Of a stretch of 64,000 nucleotides of DNA, positions 36,685 to 47,111 are shown piece by piece. Where the stretch lies: NCBI GenBank assembly GCA_002066995.1, contig MWTC01000042.1, positions 1 to 64,000 of the forward strand, written 5' to 3'. The position numbers and the translations under genes were made by a program. The notes under the pieces are model-generated. The model was given only the letters and a program-made list of their open reading frames with translations, ran no database searches and was not told where the DNA came from. The DNA comes from Sphingobacteriales bacterium UTBCD1 (GTDB taxonomy: Bacteria; Bacteroidota; Bacteroidia; Chitinophagales; Chitinophagaceae). Numbering within the stretch: position 1 is the first letter of the stretch; the number at the start of each line of letters is the position of its first letter.

Positions 36685-37431
36685 TCAACTCAGAATCTCT
36701 CTCAGAACCGGCAAAGATCTCAATGATCCGAAATCCTGTAAATGCAGTGCATAATAATTTTCATAAGAGATCATAAGACTCCTTCGAAATTCATGATGTA
36801 GTCTGATTGTTTCTAATTCCTCCGGCAGCAGGACTTTTAATAACTGAGAGGTGATTTCTGCCTCTTTGCCCTCAAGGAATCCCGGATGATCAGGCTTTTG
36901 TGCTTCAAATTTTCCTTCCCACAGGTTTAAAAAGGGATTTTTCTCTGAATAATTATCTGTAATCCGGAAACCGAAAAATACAGGAAGATGCAAGGCAAAA
37001 AACAATGGCATATTAGCCGTGACTGCATCTTCTGACTGATCCAGGTGAAGAAAAGCATCTTCTGAAAAATGAAACAAATCTGAATTTGATTCAGGCTGTT
37101 TCAGGCATTTAGTCAATAATTCAACCAGGAACAATGCCACAGCATTTTTTTTCACATCCGAAAAAATATGCTGATAAAGTACTGACCATTTGAATTCACT
37201 GATACGGTTCAGGTTTTTAAGTTCATTATGGTAAACGACAAGATCCAGTATGGCAGCCGGCTGAAAAAGGTTTGCTTTGCCGCTGCCTTTTTTTGTTGCA
37301 GTGCGTACTCCATTGACAAGATAAGACTGTATCCCAAACAGCTCGGTAAAAACGGTGACCACAAGGCTGGTCTCACCGTACTTAACCGACCGTAATACAA
37401 TACCTTTTGTTTTATGAATCCGTCCGGTCAT
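36685..37431 (-). CDS. recO: DNA repair protein RecO
   Basis: A 248-residue recombination mediator that loads RecA at gaps together with RecR. The N-terminal OB-fold starts in the typical way (KTKGIVLRSVKYGETSLVVTVFTE), and a helical C-terminal domain follows. The zinc-binding cysteines of some RecO proteins are absent, as in many Bacteroidota. It begins 7 bases after the porZ-like gene, so the two are cotranscribed with porZ first. An essential repair gene is therefore expressed from a secretion-gene promoter. Confidence 0.88.
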   Translation of the reverse strand: MTGRIHKTKGIVLRSVKYGETSLVVTVFTELFGIQSYLVNGVRTATKKGSGKANLFQPAAILDLVVYHNELKNLNRISEFKWSVLYQHIFSDVKKNAVALFLVELLTKCLKQPESNSDLFHFSEDAFLHLDQSEDAVTANMPLFFALHLPVFFGFRITDNYSEKNPFLNLWEGKFEAQKPDHPGFLEGKEAEITSQLLKVLLPEELETIRLHHEFRRSLMISYENYYALHLQDFGSLRSLPVLREILS

Positions 37432-37438
37432 TGTAAAA

Positions 37439-39742
37439 TCATTTGCCTATAAAAACAATTTTGGTAGCTTTTTTTTCTGTCCTGCCGTCATCGCTGATAA
37501 GGACCAGGTAAACTCCGCTTGAAATCTTCCTCCCCTTATAATCCCGCCCATCCCAAACCGCCTGCCCTCCCAATGCTCTTGTTTGATACACCAGCCTGCC
37601 GTTCATTTCGGTGATCTTTACTATGGCGTTGTTCACTAATCCACGAATGCCGATGGTGCCGGAAAAGCCGGGAGGGACCGGGTTCGGAAATACCAATACA
37701 TCTGAATTGGCTTCTCCTCCTTCGGTGGCTGTACTTCTGAAAGAACAAATACCTTTGAATGTTGCAAAATAAACTTCACCTGACTTTCCATCAATCGCTA
37801 TCTTCTTAACATCATTACTTAGTAAAAGGCTGTTGTCTTCTGTAAAATTGTAGATCACCTGCTCGCCGTCAGGACTTATAAGAAATACCCCGTTTTTTGT
37901 TGCCACCCATTTCCGGCCTGCCCCATCGACTGCTATACTCCGTACTTCCTGCCCCTGGAACAAATAACCAGCAAAATTTCCCTCCTTCACCACAGGCCAT
38001 ACGGCATCACAACCTGAAGCACTGAAAACGTCCGGCAAACATTGGATCACTGCTATTCCATTGGACGTTCCCACCCATATAAAGCCATCTTTATCTTTTG
38101 CGATGCATAGCACATTATCTGAGGGTAAATTTCCCGAACCGGTTCCGGTTTTATAAAGTTTCCACCGATCATCGCTAATGTTATCAATGGAAGATCCCTG
38201 ATCATAGCAGATCAGGCCATTTCCTCCAGTTGGAGAAACGATCCATTTATAATTATTATCATCAATAACTATTTGCGAAAGAGAATTTTGATCTAAGAGA
38301 AAAGGAGTTGAGAAATTTTTCCAGCTGCCGTCTTTCTTCCTTACCAGGAGAGGTTGCGCAGCACCAAAATTTGAGATCCACAAATTTTTATCAGTATCAA
38401 ATGCAAGCCCCGAGACCCGGTAACTCGACGGATCGCCAATGGCAGCTCCAATCAGTGAATTTTGTTTAAATATCTCAAAAGACTGGCTACTGTTTACATG
38501 TAATAACCCTCCGCCATAAGATCCTGCCCAAATTGTTTCATCCGCAGGGTCAATAGCAATTGTGATGAAATCCAACATCGAATCGAGCTGATGAAAACGA
38601 TACCTGTTTACATTGGTCCAGTCACCATCTTTGAAAATATAAATACCGTTACCGTCATATTGATAATTCCATGAATCATTTACTTCTCCTGCAGTAGCAT
38701 AGAAGATGCCGTTAAAAACAGTCATTTCTCCGCTTGCTGTTGCCTCGGGTGAATTAGGTTTATATTGTGCAAACGATGAAGTGGTAAAATGTGATAAGCC
38801 GCCATACAGGTCCGCTATCCATGGTTCATTTTGAAACAAGATTGCTTTCCGGGGAAAAGAAATAACCGTGGGCTGAGTCAACACCCTGCTCACTGATCCG
38901 TCTGCTTCCAATACCGACACTTTACTGCTTCCGTTAGAATATCGCTGGCATAGCAATAGCTTATTTTCTGACACATTACTATTTACTATCGGTTCCCCGT
39001 CTGCATAAAACAATGACCAATTACTTCCATCCCATAAAAAGAGTGAATCACTTTCTTCAGCTATGATCTTTCCCTGAAGGTTCCATACATTTTTGCAAAC
39101 TCCGGCAGGCAAGCCGTTGGCACCACTCATCAACTGCCAGTTGGAAAAATCGGAAAGATCGGCAACATTAGCCGGCGCCTTTTTCAATCCTTCATCTGTG
39201 GCAGCATAAAAAAAGGAAGTATCGCCGGAAACAGCATTTACTTTTACCTGGCTGCCATTATTGCCGATAAACCAGGAATCTTTCACTTCATTTTTATTAC
39301 CATCAATAACAATAATGCCCAAGCCCGTTGAGAGATAGTAGCTATCTTGTCCGGCGGGAGAATAAATACTGTAAATAGTTTTATCACCGGGCACGCTGCT
39401 CCTTTTAATGTCAGGAATATTATAAATATCATTTCTGTAAATGATGTCAATATTGCTGTTGCTGTAAGCGATAATAAGTTTTTTATTTACCGCATCGTAG
39501 CGAATGGTGCTGATACCTGTCTCGCTGAGGCCGGTAATACGGCTTAACCGGTCTATCGAATTATTCCGGGTATCAACTGTAAAGAGACTGTAAGGGGTGG
39601 CACAAAATATTGTATGGTCATCTGCCGTTACATCAATGGCGCTGTTATACGGCAATTCTTCCCTCCAATCGCCAATAGGCTGCAATTGAGTGATCCCTTT
39701 TTTCAGAAAAAATATAAATGCTATAAAAAACCAATACTTCAC
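37439..39742 (-). CDS. porZ: Type IX secretion system protein PorZ-like, beta-propeller with sorting domain
   Basis: A 767-residue secreted protein. A signal peptide is followed by a beta-propeller (GDWREELPYNSAIDV at the start, LIIAYSNSNIDIIY near residue 110), further two-component-regulator-type propeller repeats (WVGTSNGIAVI, WVATKNGVFLI), and a C-terminal type IX sorting domain (about 685-767) with VFPNPV and ending SSGVYLVLISDDGRTEKKATK. In the family PorZ is part of the cell-surface attachment complex that processes cargo tails. The start is GTG at 39742; a -7 box five bases upstream implies an almost leaderless mRNA. Confidence 0.85.
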   Translation of the reverse strand: MKYWFFIAFIFFLKKGITQLQPIGDWREELPYNSAIDVTADDHTIFCATPYSLFTVDTRNNSIDRLSRITGLSETGISTIRYDAVNKKLIIAYSNSNIDIIYRNDIYNIPDIKRSSVPGDKTIYSIYSPAGQDSYYLSTGLGIIVIDGNKNEVKDSWFIGNNGSQVKVNAVSGDTSFFYAATDEGLKKAPANVADLSDFSNWQLMSGANGLPAGVCKNVWNLQGKIIAEESDSLFLWDGSNWSLFYADGEPIVNSNVSENKLLLCQRYSNGSSKVSVLEADGSVSRVLTQPTVISFPRKAILFQNEPWIADLYGGLSHFTTSSFAQYKPNSPEATASGEMTVFNGIFYATAGEVNDSWNYQYDGNGIYIFKDGDWTNVNRYRFHQLDSMLDFITIAIDPADETIWAGSYGGGLLHVNSSQSFEIFKQNSLIGAAIGDPSSYRVSGLAFDTDKNLWISNFGAAQPLLVRKKDGSWKNFSTPFLLDQNSLSQIVIDDNNYKWIVSPTGGNGLICYDQGSSIDNISDDRWKLYKTGTGSGNLPSDNVLCIAKDKDGFIWVGTSNGIAVIQCLPDVFSASGCDAVWPVVKEGNFAGYLFQGQEVRSIAVDGAGRKWVATKNGVFLISPDGEQVIYNFTEDNSLLLSNDVKKIAIDGKSGEVYFATFKGICSFRSTATEGGEANSDVLVFPNPVPPGFSGTIGIRGLVNNAIVKITEMNGRLVYQTRALGGQAVWDGRDYKGRKISSGVYLVLISDDGRTEKKATKIVFIGK

Positions 39743-39746
39743 AGCC

Positions 39747-39754
39747 CAAATTTA
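39747..39754 (-). promoter_or_regulatory. -7 box of porZ-recO, nearly leaderless
   Basis: TAAATTTG on the minus strand is an exact TAnnTTTG match only 4 bases from the GTG start at 39742, so transcription should begin at or near the start codon. No clear -33 TTG is found. Confidence 0.45.
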
Positions 39755-39829
39755 TCATAAACAGCCAAATAGCCTATTGCTCATTTTTTCCGTTTCTTTG
39801 CGGCTCTGCAATGATAAAACAGAGAACTT

Positions 39830-42190
39830 ATGTGGAGAAAAACCGGTCAATTCATACTTAAAAACCGTATTCCTTTATTATTGTTACTGGCAGCCATTAC
39901 ATCGCTTATGGCTTATGAAGGGAGTAAGGTTGAGATGAGCTACGAGCTGTCTAAAGCTATACCGGTAGATCATCCTAATTACAAAGCTTACCAGGATTTC
40001 AAAAAAAAGTTTGGGGAGGATGGTAACCTGCTGGTCATCGGCATTCAAACAAAAGATTTCTTTTCTCAAAACATATTTAATGCTTACAGCACTTTATATC
40101 ACAATCTGAAAAAGCTGAACGGTGTGGAAGATATTCTTTCCGTACCTTCTGCCGTGAATCTGGTGAAAGAAGCTAACCAGGAAAAATTCAGGGCAGAACA
40201 GATTTTTCCTGAAGGGCCACTCATTCAGGCCACAATTGACAGTTGTAAAAATATTTTTCTGAATCTGCCCTTTTATCGGGGCCGCCTTTACAACCCTGAT
40301 TCAAATGTATGGATGATGGCAGTCCATATCAATAAAAATGTAATCAATTCCGAAGCAAGGAATGATGTGGTTGCAGGAATTGCCCGTTTTGCCAATGCAT
40401 TCGGGACTTCAAATAATATTGAGGTACATCTGAGCGGCCTTCCGTTCATACGAACGGAACTTTCTACACGCATAGCTGATGAGATGCGCTGGTTCCTTAT
40501 GGCATCAGTTATACTCTCTGCTGTTATCCTGCTCTTATTTTTCAGGTCAATCGGTTCTATGCTGTTATCCCTGTCTGTCATGATCATAGGAGTGCTATGG
40601 AGCCTGGGCACCATGCAATTATTAGAATACAAGATCACTTTACTTACTGCACTGATCCCCCCTTTAGTGGTAGTGATAGGAGTACCTAACTGTATTTATT
40701 TTTTAAATAAATATCACACCGCCTATAATGATACCGGTGATAAAAAGAAAGCATTACTCCTGATGGTAGAGCGAATGGGTATTGTTACACTGTTTTGTAA
40801 TCTTTCTGCAGCTATAGGTTTCGCTGTATTTGCTTTAACAAAAAGCCAGGTCCTGAAAGAATTCGGAGTAGTAGCGGGTATCAATATTATGGCGCTGTTT
40901 TTTATATCACTGATACTGATCCCGTCTGTTCTCAGTTTTATGCCGGAATTAAAATCGAAACAGACCAAATACCTGGAAAATCCAAGGTTAAATCGTTGGC
41001 TTGACCGGCTGGAAAGATGGTCATTGAATCACCGCAAACCAATTTATATAATTACCATCTGCATCACGCTGGCAGGTATTGCAGGAATATTCCGTTTAAA
41101 AACAGAAGGTTTTATACTCGATGATATTCCAAAATCAGATAAACTTTATACGGACCTTAAATTTTTTGAACGAAATTTCAAAGGAGTCATGCCTTTGGAG
41201 ATCGTGGTTGACACCAAAAAAAGATATGGAGTAACACGCAACCTGAACAATCTGAATAAAATTGATACACTTTCCGAATTTATAAGCTCCATCCCTGGAA
41301 TCGCAAGGCCATTAAGTATTATTGAAGGATTAAAATTTGCCAAGCAAGCATTCTTTGACGGTGACAGCGCACATTACTCTATGCCATCTGCATATGATCT
41401 GCCTGCACTGCAGCAATACCTGAATTTTCACGGGGATTCTTCAGAAACGAAAAACTCTCTGGCAAAACTGGTGACCAGTTTCATGGACAGCAGTAAACAG
41501 GAAGCCCGTATCAGCGTTAACATGGCAGACGTCGGCAGCCGCAGATTACCTTTTATTTTAGATTCCATTGGCGCAAGGGCCAACCAGCTATTCGGAACCG
41601 ACACTTCTAAATATAAAATTACATTAACGGGAACCAGTGTCACTTTTCTGACAGGAAGTATTTACATTATTAATGGCCTGAAGGAAAGTATTTTTTGGGC
41701 TTTTCTATTGATTGCTCTTTGCATGTTATATTTATTCCGGTCCTTCAGAATACTTGTTTGTTCCCTGATCCCTAACATCATTCCACTTATAATTACAGCA
41801 GGAGTAATGGGCTGGGTGGGTATAAGGCTCAAACCCTCCACAGTTCTTGTTTTTAGTGTGGCTTTGGGTATTGCAATTGATGTAACAATCCGTTTTTTGG
41901 TAAACTTCAAACAGGAAATACCTTATCACAAACACAACCTGAAACAAACGGTAATCGCCACCATACACAGCACAGGCATTAGTATTATTTACACTTCGTT
42001 CGTACTTATTGCCGGCTTTATTATATTTTGCTTCAGTGGTTTTGGCGGCACCCAGTCCCTGGGATGGCTGACGTCCCTCACACTTGTGACCGCCACGCTC
42101 ACCAACCTGGTGCTGTTGCCTGCCTTGCTTATAAGTATGAACGTTTCAAGACAAATGAGCCAGGTCAATAAAAGCAGCAAAAACCTATAA
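39830..42190 (+). CDS. RND/MMPL family exporter
   Basis: A 786-residue membrane protein with the duplicated RND layout. Each half has one membrane helix, a large periplasmic domain, and five more helices (first half about 20-370, second about 400-775). ALGIAIDVTIRFLVNF in the second half occupies the position of the usual proton-relay helix, while the equivalent first-half helix reads VVVIGVPNCIYFLNK without the usual acid. It is of the MMPL type, exporting lipids or hopanoid-like molecules, rather than a drug pump. It is alone and divergent from porZ. Confidence 0.85.
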   Translation: MWRKTGQFILKNRIPLLLLLAAITSLMAYEGSKVEMSYELSKAIPVDHPNYKAYQDFKKKFGEDGNLLVIGIQTKDFFSQNIFNAYSTLYHNLKKLNGVEDILSVPSAVNLVKEANQEKFRAEQIFPEGPLIQATIDSCKNIFLNLPFYRGRLYNPDSNVWMMAVHINKNVINSEARNDVVAGIARFANAFGTSNNIEVHLSGLPFIRTELSTRIADEMRWFLMASVILSAVILLLFFRSIGSMLLSLSVMIIGVLWSLGTMQLLEYKITLLTALIPPLVVVIGVPNCIYFLNKYHTAYNDTGDKKKALLLMVERMGIVTLFCNLSAAIGFAVFALTKSQVLKEFGVVAGINIMALFFISLILIPSVLSFMPELKSKQTKYLENPRLNRWLDRLERWSLNHRKPIYIITICITLAGIAGIFRLKTEGFILDDIPKSDKLYTDLKFFERNFKGVMPLEIVVDTKKRYGVTRNLNNLNKIDTLSEFISSIPGIARPLSIIEGLKFAKQAFFDGDSAHYSMPSAYDLPALQQYLNFHGDSSETKNSLAKLVTSFMDSSKQEARISVNMADVGSRRLPFILDSIGARANQLFGTDTSKYKITLTGTSVTFLTGSIYIINGLKESIFWAFLLIALCMLYLFRSFRILVCSLIPNIIPLIITAGVMGWVGIRLKPSTVLVFSVALGIAIDVTIRFLVNFKQEIPYHKHNLKQTVIATIHSTGISIIYTSFVLIAGFIIFCFSGFGGTQSLGWLTSLTLVTATLTNLVLLPALLISMNVSRQMSQVNKSSKNL

Positions 42191-42265
42191 ACCTTTGTCT
42201 TTTAAAAAATGAAGTTATATATTTAATGTTCGGCTGTACTGTAGCTATTGGTGCTGATCCTGACA

Positions 42266-42333
42266 AAACAATATTACATGTATTGAAACAATAAGCAAAA
42301 AAGCATTTAAAATGTTTTTTAATAATATTGTTT
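42266..42333. repeat. Long AT-rich inverted repeat upstream of susC
   Basis: AAACAATATTA (42266-42276) and TAATATTGTTT (42323-42333) form an 11-bp inverted repeat. Inside it, an A6-rich segment and a T6-rich segment around 42296-42322 can pair again. The folded structure of about 68 bases ends 69 bases before the susC ATG. It could act as a regulator site or as an upstream attenuator. Confidence 0.45.
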
Positions 42334-42402
42334 CTTTTGACCTTTTATACTTCCGTATCCTGTGAAATGTATTATTTTTTTATCATTTAAAAACTAACAC
42401 AC

Positions 42403-45400
42403 ATGAGGAAATTGTTCTTTCTCCTGACGGGGATTGTGTTTTTCACAGGTACGCTGTGGGCACAACAGACTGTCACCGGTAAAGTGACAGATGACAAGGG
42501 AAACCCGCTTGTCAACGCATCAGTAGTAGTCAAAGGCACTACTACCGGTACTGCTACCAAATCCGATGGTACTTATTCCATCAATGTTCCTGCTAACGCA
42601 AAAGCGTTAATCTTTTCTTCGGTGAATATGACCACTGTAGAAATGCAGATCGGAAAAGAAAGAGTATTGAATGCCACATTACATCCCGAAGACAAAACCC
42701 TGTCTGAAGTAGTAGTGGTGGGTTATGGCACTCAAAGGAAAAGAGAAGTTACCGGCAATATTGCATCAATCAAAGGAAGTGAGCTGTCAGAAAAACCGGT
42801 ACAAAGCTTTGACCAGGCATTAGCCGGTCGTGCACCGGGTGTGCAGATCACCATGCCTAACGGAGTCCTGAACAGCCCTCCTATTTTCAGAATCCGTGGT
42901 ACAAACTCTATCTCGCAGAGTTCTTATCCGTTGATAGTTGTAGATGGTGTTCCGACTTATGCAGGAGACTACAGCGGAACAAATGCCGGCGGTAACGCAT
43001 TGGCAAGTATTAATGTAAATGATATCGAAAGTATAGACATTGCCAAAGATGCTGCTGCAACAGCTATCTATGGTAGTAGCGCTGCCAACGGCGTTGTATT
43101 CATAACCACTAAAAAAGGAAGACCCGGCAAAGCAAGAGTCAATTATGACGGATGGGTTGGGTTCAACCAGGTAAGCCGTTTACCTGATGTTCTGAATGCT
43201 TCACAGTATCTTTCATTTAAGACTTCAGCAATTGCAAATTATAATGCGGATGCAGTTGCACTCGGCTTGTCACCAACCACTGTAAGCTATAATAGTATCA
43301 ATGGTCCTGATGGCAATCCTGTAGATACAAAATGGCGTGATTATGTTTATCGCCAGGGATTTTCTCATAGCCATTCTGTGAACATATCAGGAGGAAATGA
43401 TGCCTCCACTTATTATTTTTCTGCGGGATATACTTCACAGCAAGGTATTATTAAAAGGAATAATTTTCAGCGCATGAACGTATTGTTCAACGGTGATACA
43501 AAAGTAAACAACTACCTGACTGTCGGAATTAAAGCAGCTTATTCAAACGAACAGAATCTTTCTGCAACATCATCCGGTTCCTTAAGTGGTGAAGCATTTA
43601 ATACTGCAGGGCTTGGTCGTTTGGCCATCGTTCTGCCCCCGATTATTTCTCCTTACAAAAACGACGGCAGTTACAATATCAACGGTTCTGCAATAGGCAG
43701 TTCGAACATTACAGGTATATCAAGTCTGTCATATTTTAATCCTGTTCCCGGACTGGATATGAATCGTTCAAACAGCGAAATGAACCATGTTCAATCCAAT
43801 GCCTATGTACAAATAAAGCCGGTAAAATGGGTTACTCTTAAAAGCCTGTATAGCATAGACTATTTATTCGTGGACAATGATTTATTCTGGAACCCTTTTA
43901 CCGGGGACGGTTATAGTTATAACGGGTACGCTTCTGCATGGTCCACCAGGTATAAAACAACGCTTTGGGATAATACGGCACAGTTTGATTACACTTTCGC
44001 TTCCCAGCATAACGTAACCGTATTGGTCGGAAACGAACAAAGAAGACGTACAACACTTAGCGCCGGTATAAATCGCCAGGGTTTATCTGACCTCGCATAC
44101 GATGTAATCCAGGCAGGATGGGTCAACAATAACCCGGCGGGGATGGGTTATGGAGAAAACTATATGTTATCATCTTTCGGACGGCTTGAATACAATTTCA
44201 ACAGGAAATACTATTTGCAGGGTAATATTCGCCAGGACGAATACTCTGCTCTTGGGCAAAAAAAGGGTACCTTCTGGGGTGCAAGTGCAGGATGGGAAAT
44301 CACCAAAGAAAAATTCTGGGCTGATGCAGGTATGAATAAAATATTCAGCAGCTTCAAGCTAAGAGGAAGTTATGGAAAGGTTGGAAATATTGCAGGTATT
44401 GGTGATTACACTCCTTACTCTACATTTGGTTCCGGTTTATACGGCGGTGCTTCAACCCTGACATTCTCATCAGTTGGCAATCCCAATCTTAAATGGGAGA
44501 CAAGTAAGAAAACTGATGTAGGTTTTTCATTCGGTTTGTTCAAAGACAGGCTCACGGGCACATTCTCCTATTATAAAAACAACGTTGATGGTTTGATCCT
44601 TTATGTGCCGCAAGCACCTTCTACCGGTTTACCCAGCAATCCTCCGCAAAACGTAGGATCAATGTATAACAAAGGAGTAGAAGTTTCTCTGGATGCCGCT
44701 GTTATAAATAAAAAAGACTTTACCTGGAATACCAGTTTTACATTTAGTAACAACAAAAACGAAGTTACTGCATTGGCTCCCGGCCTATCGGTCATTCAAA
44801 CAGGGACTGCAGGTCTGGAAACAGTTAACCAGACAATGGTGGGTTACTCATTGGGTTATCTGTGGGTCGTACGCACAGGAGGTGTAGATCCTAATACAGG
44901 TAAAAGGATATTTATTAATTCTGCAGGCACACCAGTTTACTTTGGTTATTTATCCAGAGCAGCTGCCGGCACATACCAATATTCTACTACACCTGATGGA
45001 AAAACTCAGTATATCAGCCCCAAAGGAGGATCTGCTATCAATGCTGCAAATGACGCAGTCATGTACGCTAATGCCATTCCTAAACAGATCGGTGGATGGA
45101 ACAATACTGTGACCTACAAACAATTTCAACTCGACTTCCAGTTTACCTATCAACTCGGATACTATATTTATTACGGTACCAATGCAGGTCTTCACGATCA
45201 ACGCTGGTGGAATAATGCAACCGATGTTTTAACAGATGCCTGGACTGCTAAAGGAGATGTCAATAAAAAATACGCAAGACCAGTATATAATGATAACGTT
45301 TCTAACGGATCGGCAATACCGCTTGACATTAATGTATTCAAAGGTGATTTTGTAAAACTGAAGTCCCTCACCTTGAGCTATACCTTACCAAAGAGTATTG

Positions 45401-45588
45401 TAAACAAGGCCAAGCTCAGTAACATGAGGATCTATTTCAGCGGGCAAAACCTTCTGGTCATGACAAAATATCCCGGTCCTGATCCTGAAGTTTCTTCGAA
45501 CGGGAATTCTACATCCGGGCAAGGTGTTGACAGAAACACAGCGGGGAATGCAAGAACAGTCATTGCCGGTATTAATATCAGTTTCTAA
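42403..45588 (+). CDS. SusC/RagA family TonB-linked outer membrane transporter
   Basis: A 1061-residue outer-membrane transporter. A signal peptide (MRKLFFLLTGIVFFTGTLWAQ) is followed by a carboxypeptidase-like beta domain (VTGKVTDDKGNPLVNASV), the TonB-box region SEVVVVGYGTQ near residue 102, a plug with IRGTNSISQSSYPLIVVDG, and a 22-strand barrel ending in ARTVIAGINISF. It forms the channel beneath the SusD lid encoded 23 bases downstream. No glycoside hydrolase or anti-sigma pair is adjacent, so the substrate may be peptide or oligosaccharide. Its start region can pair with the candidate RNA at 35029-35122. Confidence 0.94.
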   Translation: MRKLFFLLTGIVFFTGTLWAQQTVTGKVTDDKGNPLVNASVVVKGTTTGTATKSDGTYSINVPANAKALIFSSVNMTTVEMQIGKERVLNATLHPEDKTLSEVVVVGYGTQRKREVTGNIASIKGSELSEKPVQSFDQALAGRAPGVQITMPNGVLNSPPIFRIRGTNSISQSSYPLIVVDGVPTYAGDYSGTNAGGNALASINVNDIESIDIAKDAAATAIYGSSAANGVVFITTKKGRPGKARVNYDGWVGFNQVSRLPDVLNASQYLSFKTSAIANYNADAVALGLSPTTVSYNSINGPDGNPVDTKWRDYVYRQGFSHSHSVNISGGNDASTYYFSAGYTSQQGIIKRNNFQRMNVLFNGDTKVNNYLTVGIKAAYSNEQNLSATSSGSLSGEAFNTAGLGRLAIVLPPIISPYKNDGSYNINGSAIGSSNITGISSLSYFNPVPGLDMNRSNSEMNHVQSNAYVQIKPVKWVTLKSLYSIDYLFVDNDLFWNPFTGDGYSYNGYASAWSTRYKTTLWDNTAQFDYTFASQHNVTVLVGNEQRRRTTLSAGINRQGLSDLAYDVIQAGWVNNNPAGMGYGENYMLSSFGRLEYNFNRKYYLQGNIRQDEYSALGQKKGTFWGASAGWEITKEKFWADAGMNKIFSSFKLRGSYGKVGNIAGIGDYTPYSTFGSGLYGGASTLTFSSVGNPNLKWETSKKTDVGFSFGLFKDRLTGTFSYYKNNVDGLILYVPQAPSTGLPSNPPQNVGSMYNKGVEVSLDAAVINKKDFTWNTSFTFSNNKNEVTALAPGLSVIQTGTAGLETVNQTMVGYSLGYLWVVRTGGVDPNTGKRIFINSAGTPVYFGYLSRAAAGTYQYSTTPDGKTQYISPKGGSAINAANDAVMYANAIPKQIGGWNNTVTYKQFQLDFQFTYQLGYYIYYGTNAGLHDQRWWNNATDVLTDAWTAKGDVNKKYARPVYNDNVSNGSAIPLDINVFKGDFVKLKSLTLSYTLPKSIVNKAKLSNMRIYFSGQNLLVMTKYPGPDPEVSSNGNSTSGQGVDRNTAGNARTVIAGINISF

Positions 45589-45611
45589 TTTTTTGAATAA
45601 AAAAAAGAATA

Positions 45612-47090
45612 ATGAAAAAGATTTTAAAATATTTATTAATTGCAGGAGCAGGGACAATATTTGTTTCTTCCTGCCACAAGGATCTGTTATATCCTATCCC
45701 GCAAACATCTGTTGCAGACGTTTCGGCATTTAGCACTCTCTCCAGGATACAGTCACAGGTACTCGCTTTGTATGGCGCTTTAAAAAGTGGCGCATTCTAT
45801 GGAGGAAGGGGAGTGATTTACGGGGATATAAAAGGAGATCAGTTTATCAACGAAACCCAAAACCTGGTAACCGGATCTGATGTATGGTTCGGTAATCCAA
45901 CGAACAGCGCTACAGCAGTTCTTGGTCTCTGGAGCCAGGCTTATTACACTATCAACAGCTGCAATGTATTCTTAGAAGGTATGGCATCGGGAGGTTCAGC
46001 AGTTGCAGGAGCTGCCGCCAATAACTACATAGCAGAAGCCAAGTTGATAAGGGCAATCTGCTATTATAATTTACTGGAGTTTTATGCAAGACCTTATGTA
46101 GATGGCAATGGCAGCAAGCCTGGTGTTCCTTTAAGATTGACCGCTATTAAAGGTGCAGGGTTTTCAGACATGGTCAGGAGTTCTGTGGCTGATGTTTATA
46201 CACAGATACTGAAAGATCTGAATGATGCCGAAGCAGGTTTACCATTGGACTATCCTTCTGGAGGCACACAGGCATACAACAGGACCACCCGTGCACATCG
46301 TAACACAGCGATAGCCTTTAAGACAAGGGTGTATTTAACAATGCAGAACTATGCTTCTGTAATTACTGAGGCTAACAAAATTGTCAGCGCTTCTGCTCCT
46401 TTCACAGCTTCGAGCGGAGTCCCATTTGCATTGCAGGCTGATATTACCAAAGTGTTTGTTTCTCCCTACACTACTACAGAGTCAATTCTGTCAATGCCGA
46501 TGACTACAACAGTCGGTGATTATCCGGGAACACAAAACCAATTGGCTTATTACTTTTCACCTCCTGCTTCACAAGGCGGAGTCGGCAATGGTGAATTTTC
46601 CCTGAATCCTAATGGCATTATTACAGATGCCGGCTGGACAGCAGGTGACAAAAGGAGACTGTTTGTCAAACCGGGTGGCGGCAAAAACTGGTTGGTGAAG
46701 TATGCCGCACCAAGCCCTTATACGGATTATGTACCGGTAATCCGATATGCAGAAGTATTGCTAAACCTGGCTGAAGCCCGTGTTCGTTCTACAAATACAG
46801 TGGATGCACAAGCAGTTGCTTTATTAAATGCTGTTCGTAACAGATCAGATGCCTCTACTACTTTTTCAGTAGGTGACTTTGCGACACCGGCAGATTTGAT
46901 AAATGCAATACTGAAAGAAAGGACAATTGAGTTTTTAGGAGAAGGGATCCGCAATTTAGACCTGGTGAGATTGTTGCAGACGATTCCTGCAAAAGGAATT
47001 GCTCCTTCAAAATCACCATCAGACGCCGGTTATATTTGGCCGATTTCATTCTCTGAGCTTTCATTGAACCACTTATGCACAGATAACTAA
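45612..47090 (+). CDS. RagB/SusD family nutrient-binding lipoprotein
   Basis: A 492-residue surface lipoprotein. The signal peptide ends in a lipobox, TIFVSSC, with Cys21. The body is built of TPR-like helices (AEAKLIRAICYYNLLEFYARPY near 140-160, in two parts) and ends with the C-terminal SusD motif ILKERTIEFLGEGIRNLDLVR and an IWPIS terminus. It caps the SusC barrel and captures the ligand. It is presumably cotranscribed with susC and ends at a strong terminator at 47112. Confidence 0.94.
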   Translation: MKKILKYLLIAGAGTIFVSSCHKDLLYPIPQTSVADVSAFSTLSRIQSQVLALYGALKSGAFYGGRGVIYGDIKGDQFINETQNLVTGSDVWFGNPTNSATAVLGLWSQAYYTINSCNVFLEGMASGGSAVAGAAANNYIAEAKLIRAICYYNLLEFYARPYVDGNGSKPGVPLRLTAIKGAGFSDMVRSSVADVYTQILKDLNDAEAGLPLDYPSGGTQAYNRTTRAHRNTAIAFKTRVYLTMQNYASVITEANKIVSASAPFTASSGVPFALQADITKVFVSPYTTTESILSMPMTTTVGDYPGTQNQLAYYFSPPASQGGVGNGEFSLNPNGIITDAGWTAGDKRRLFVKPGGGKNWLVKYAAPSPYTDYVPVIRYAEVLLNLAEARVRSTNTVDAQAVALLNAVRNRSDASTTFSVGDFATPADLINAILKERTIEFLGEGIRNLDLVRLLQTIPAKGIAPSKSPSDAGYIWPISFSELSLNHLCTDN

Positions 47091-47111
47091 AATTTTTTAT
47101 TTTTAAAAAGT

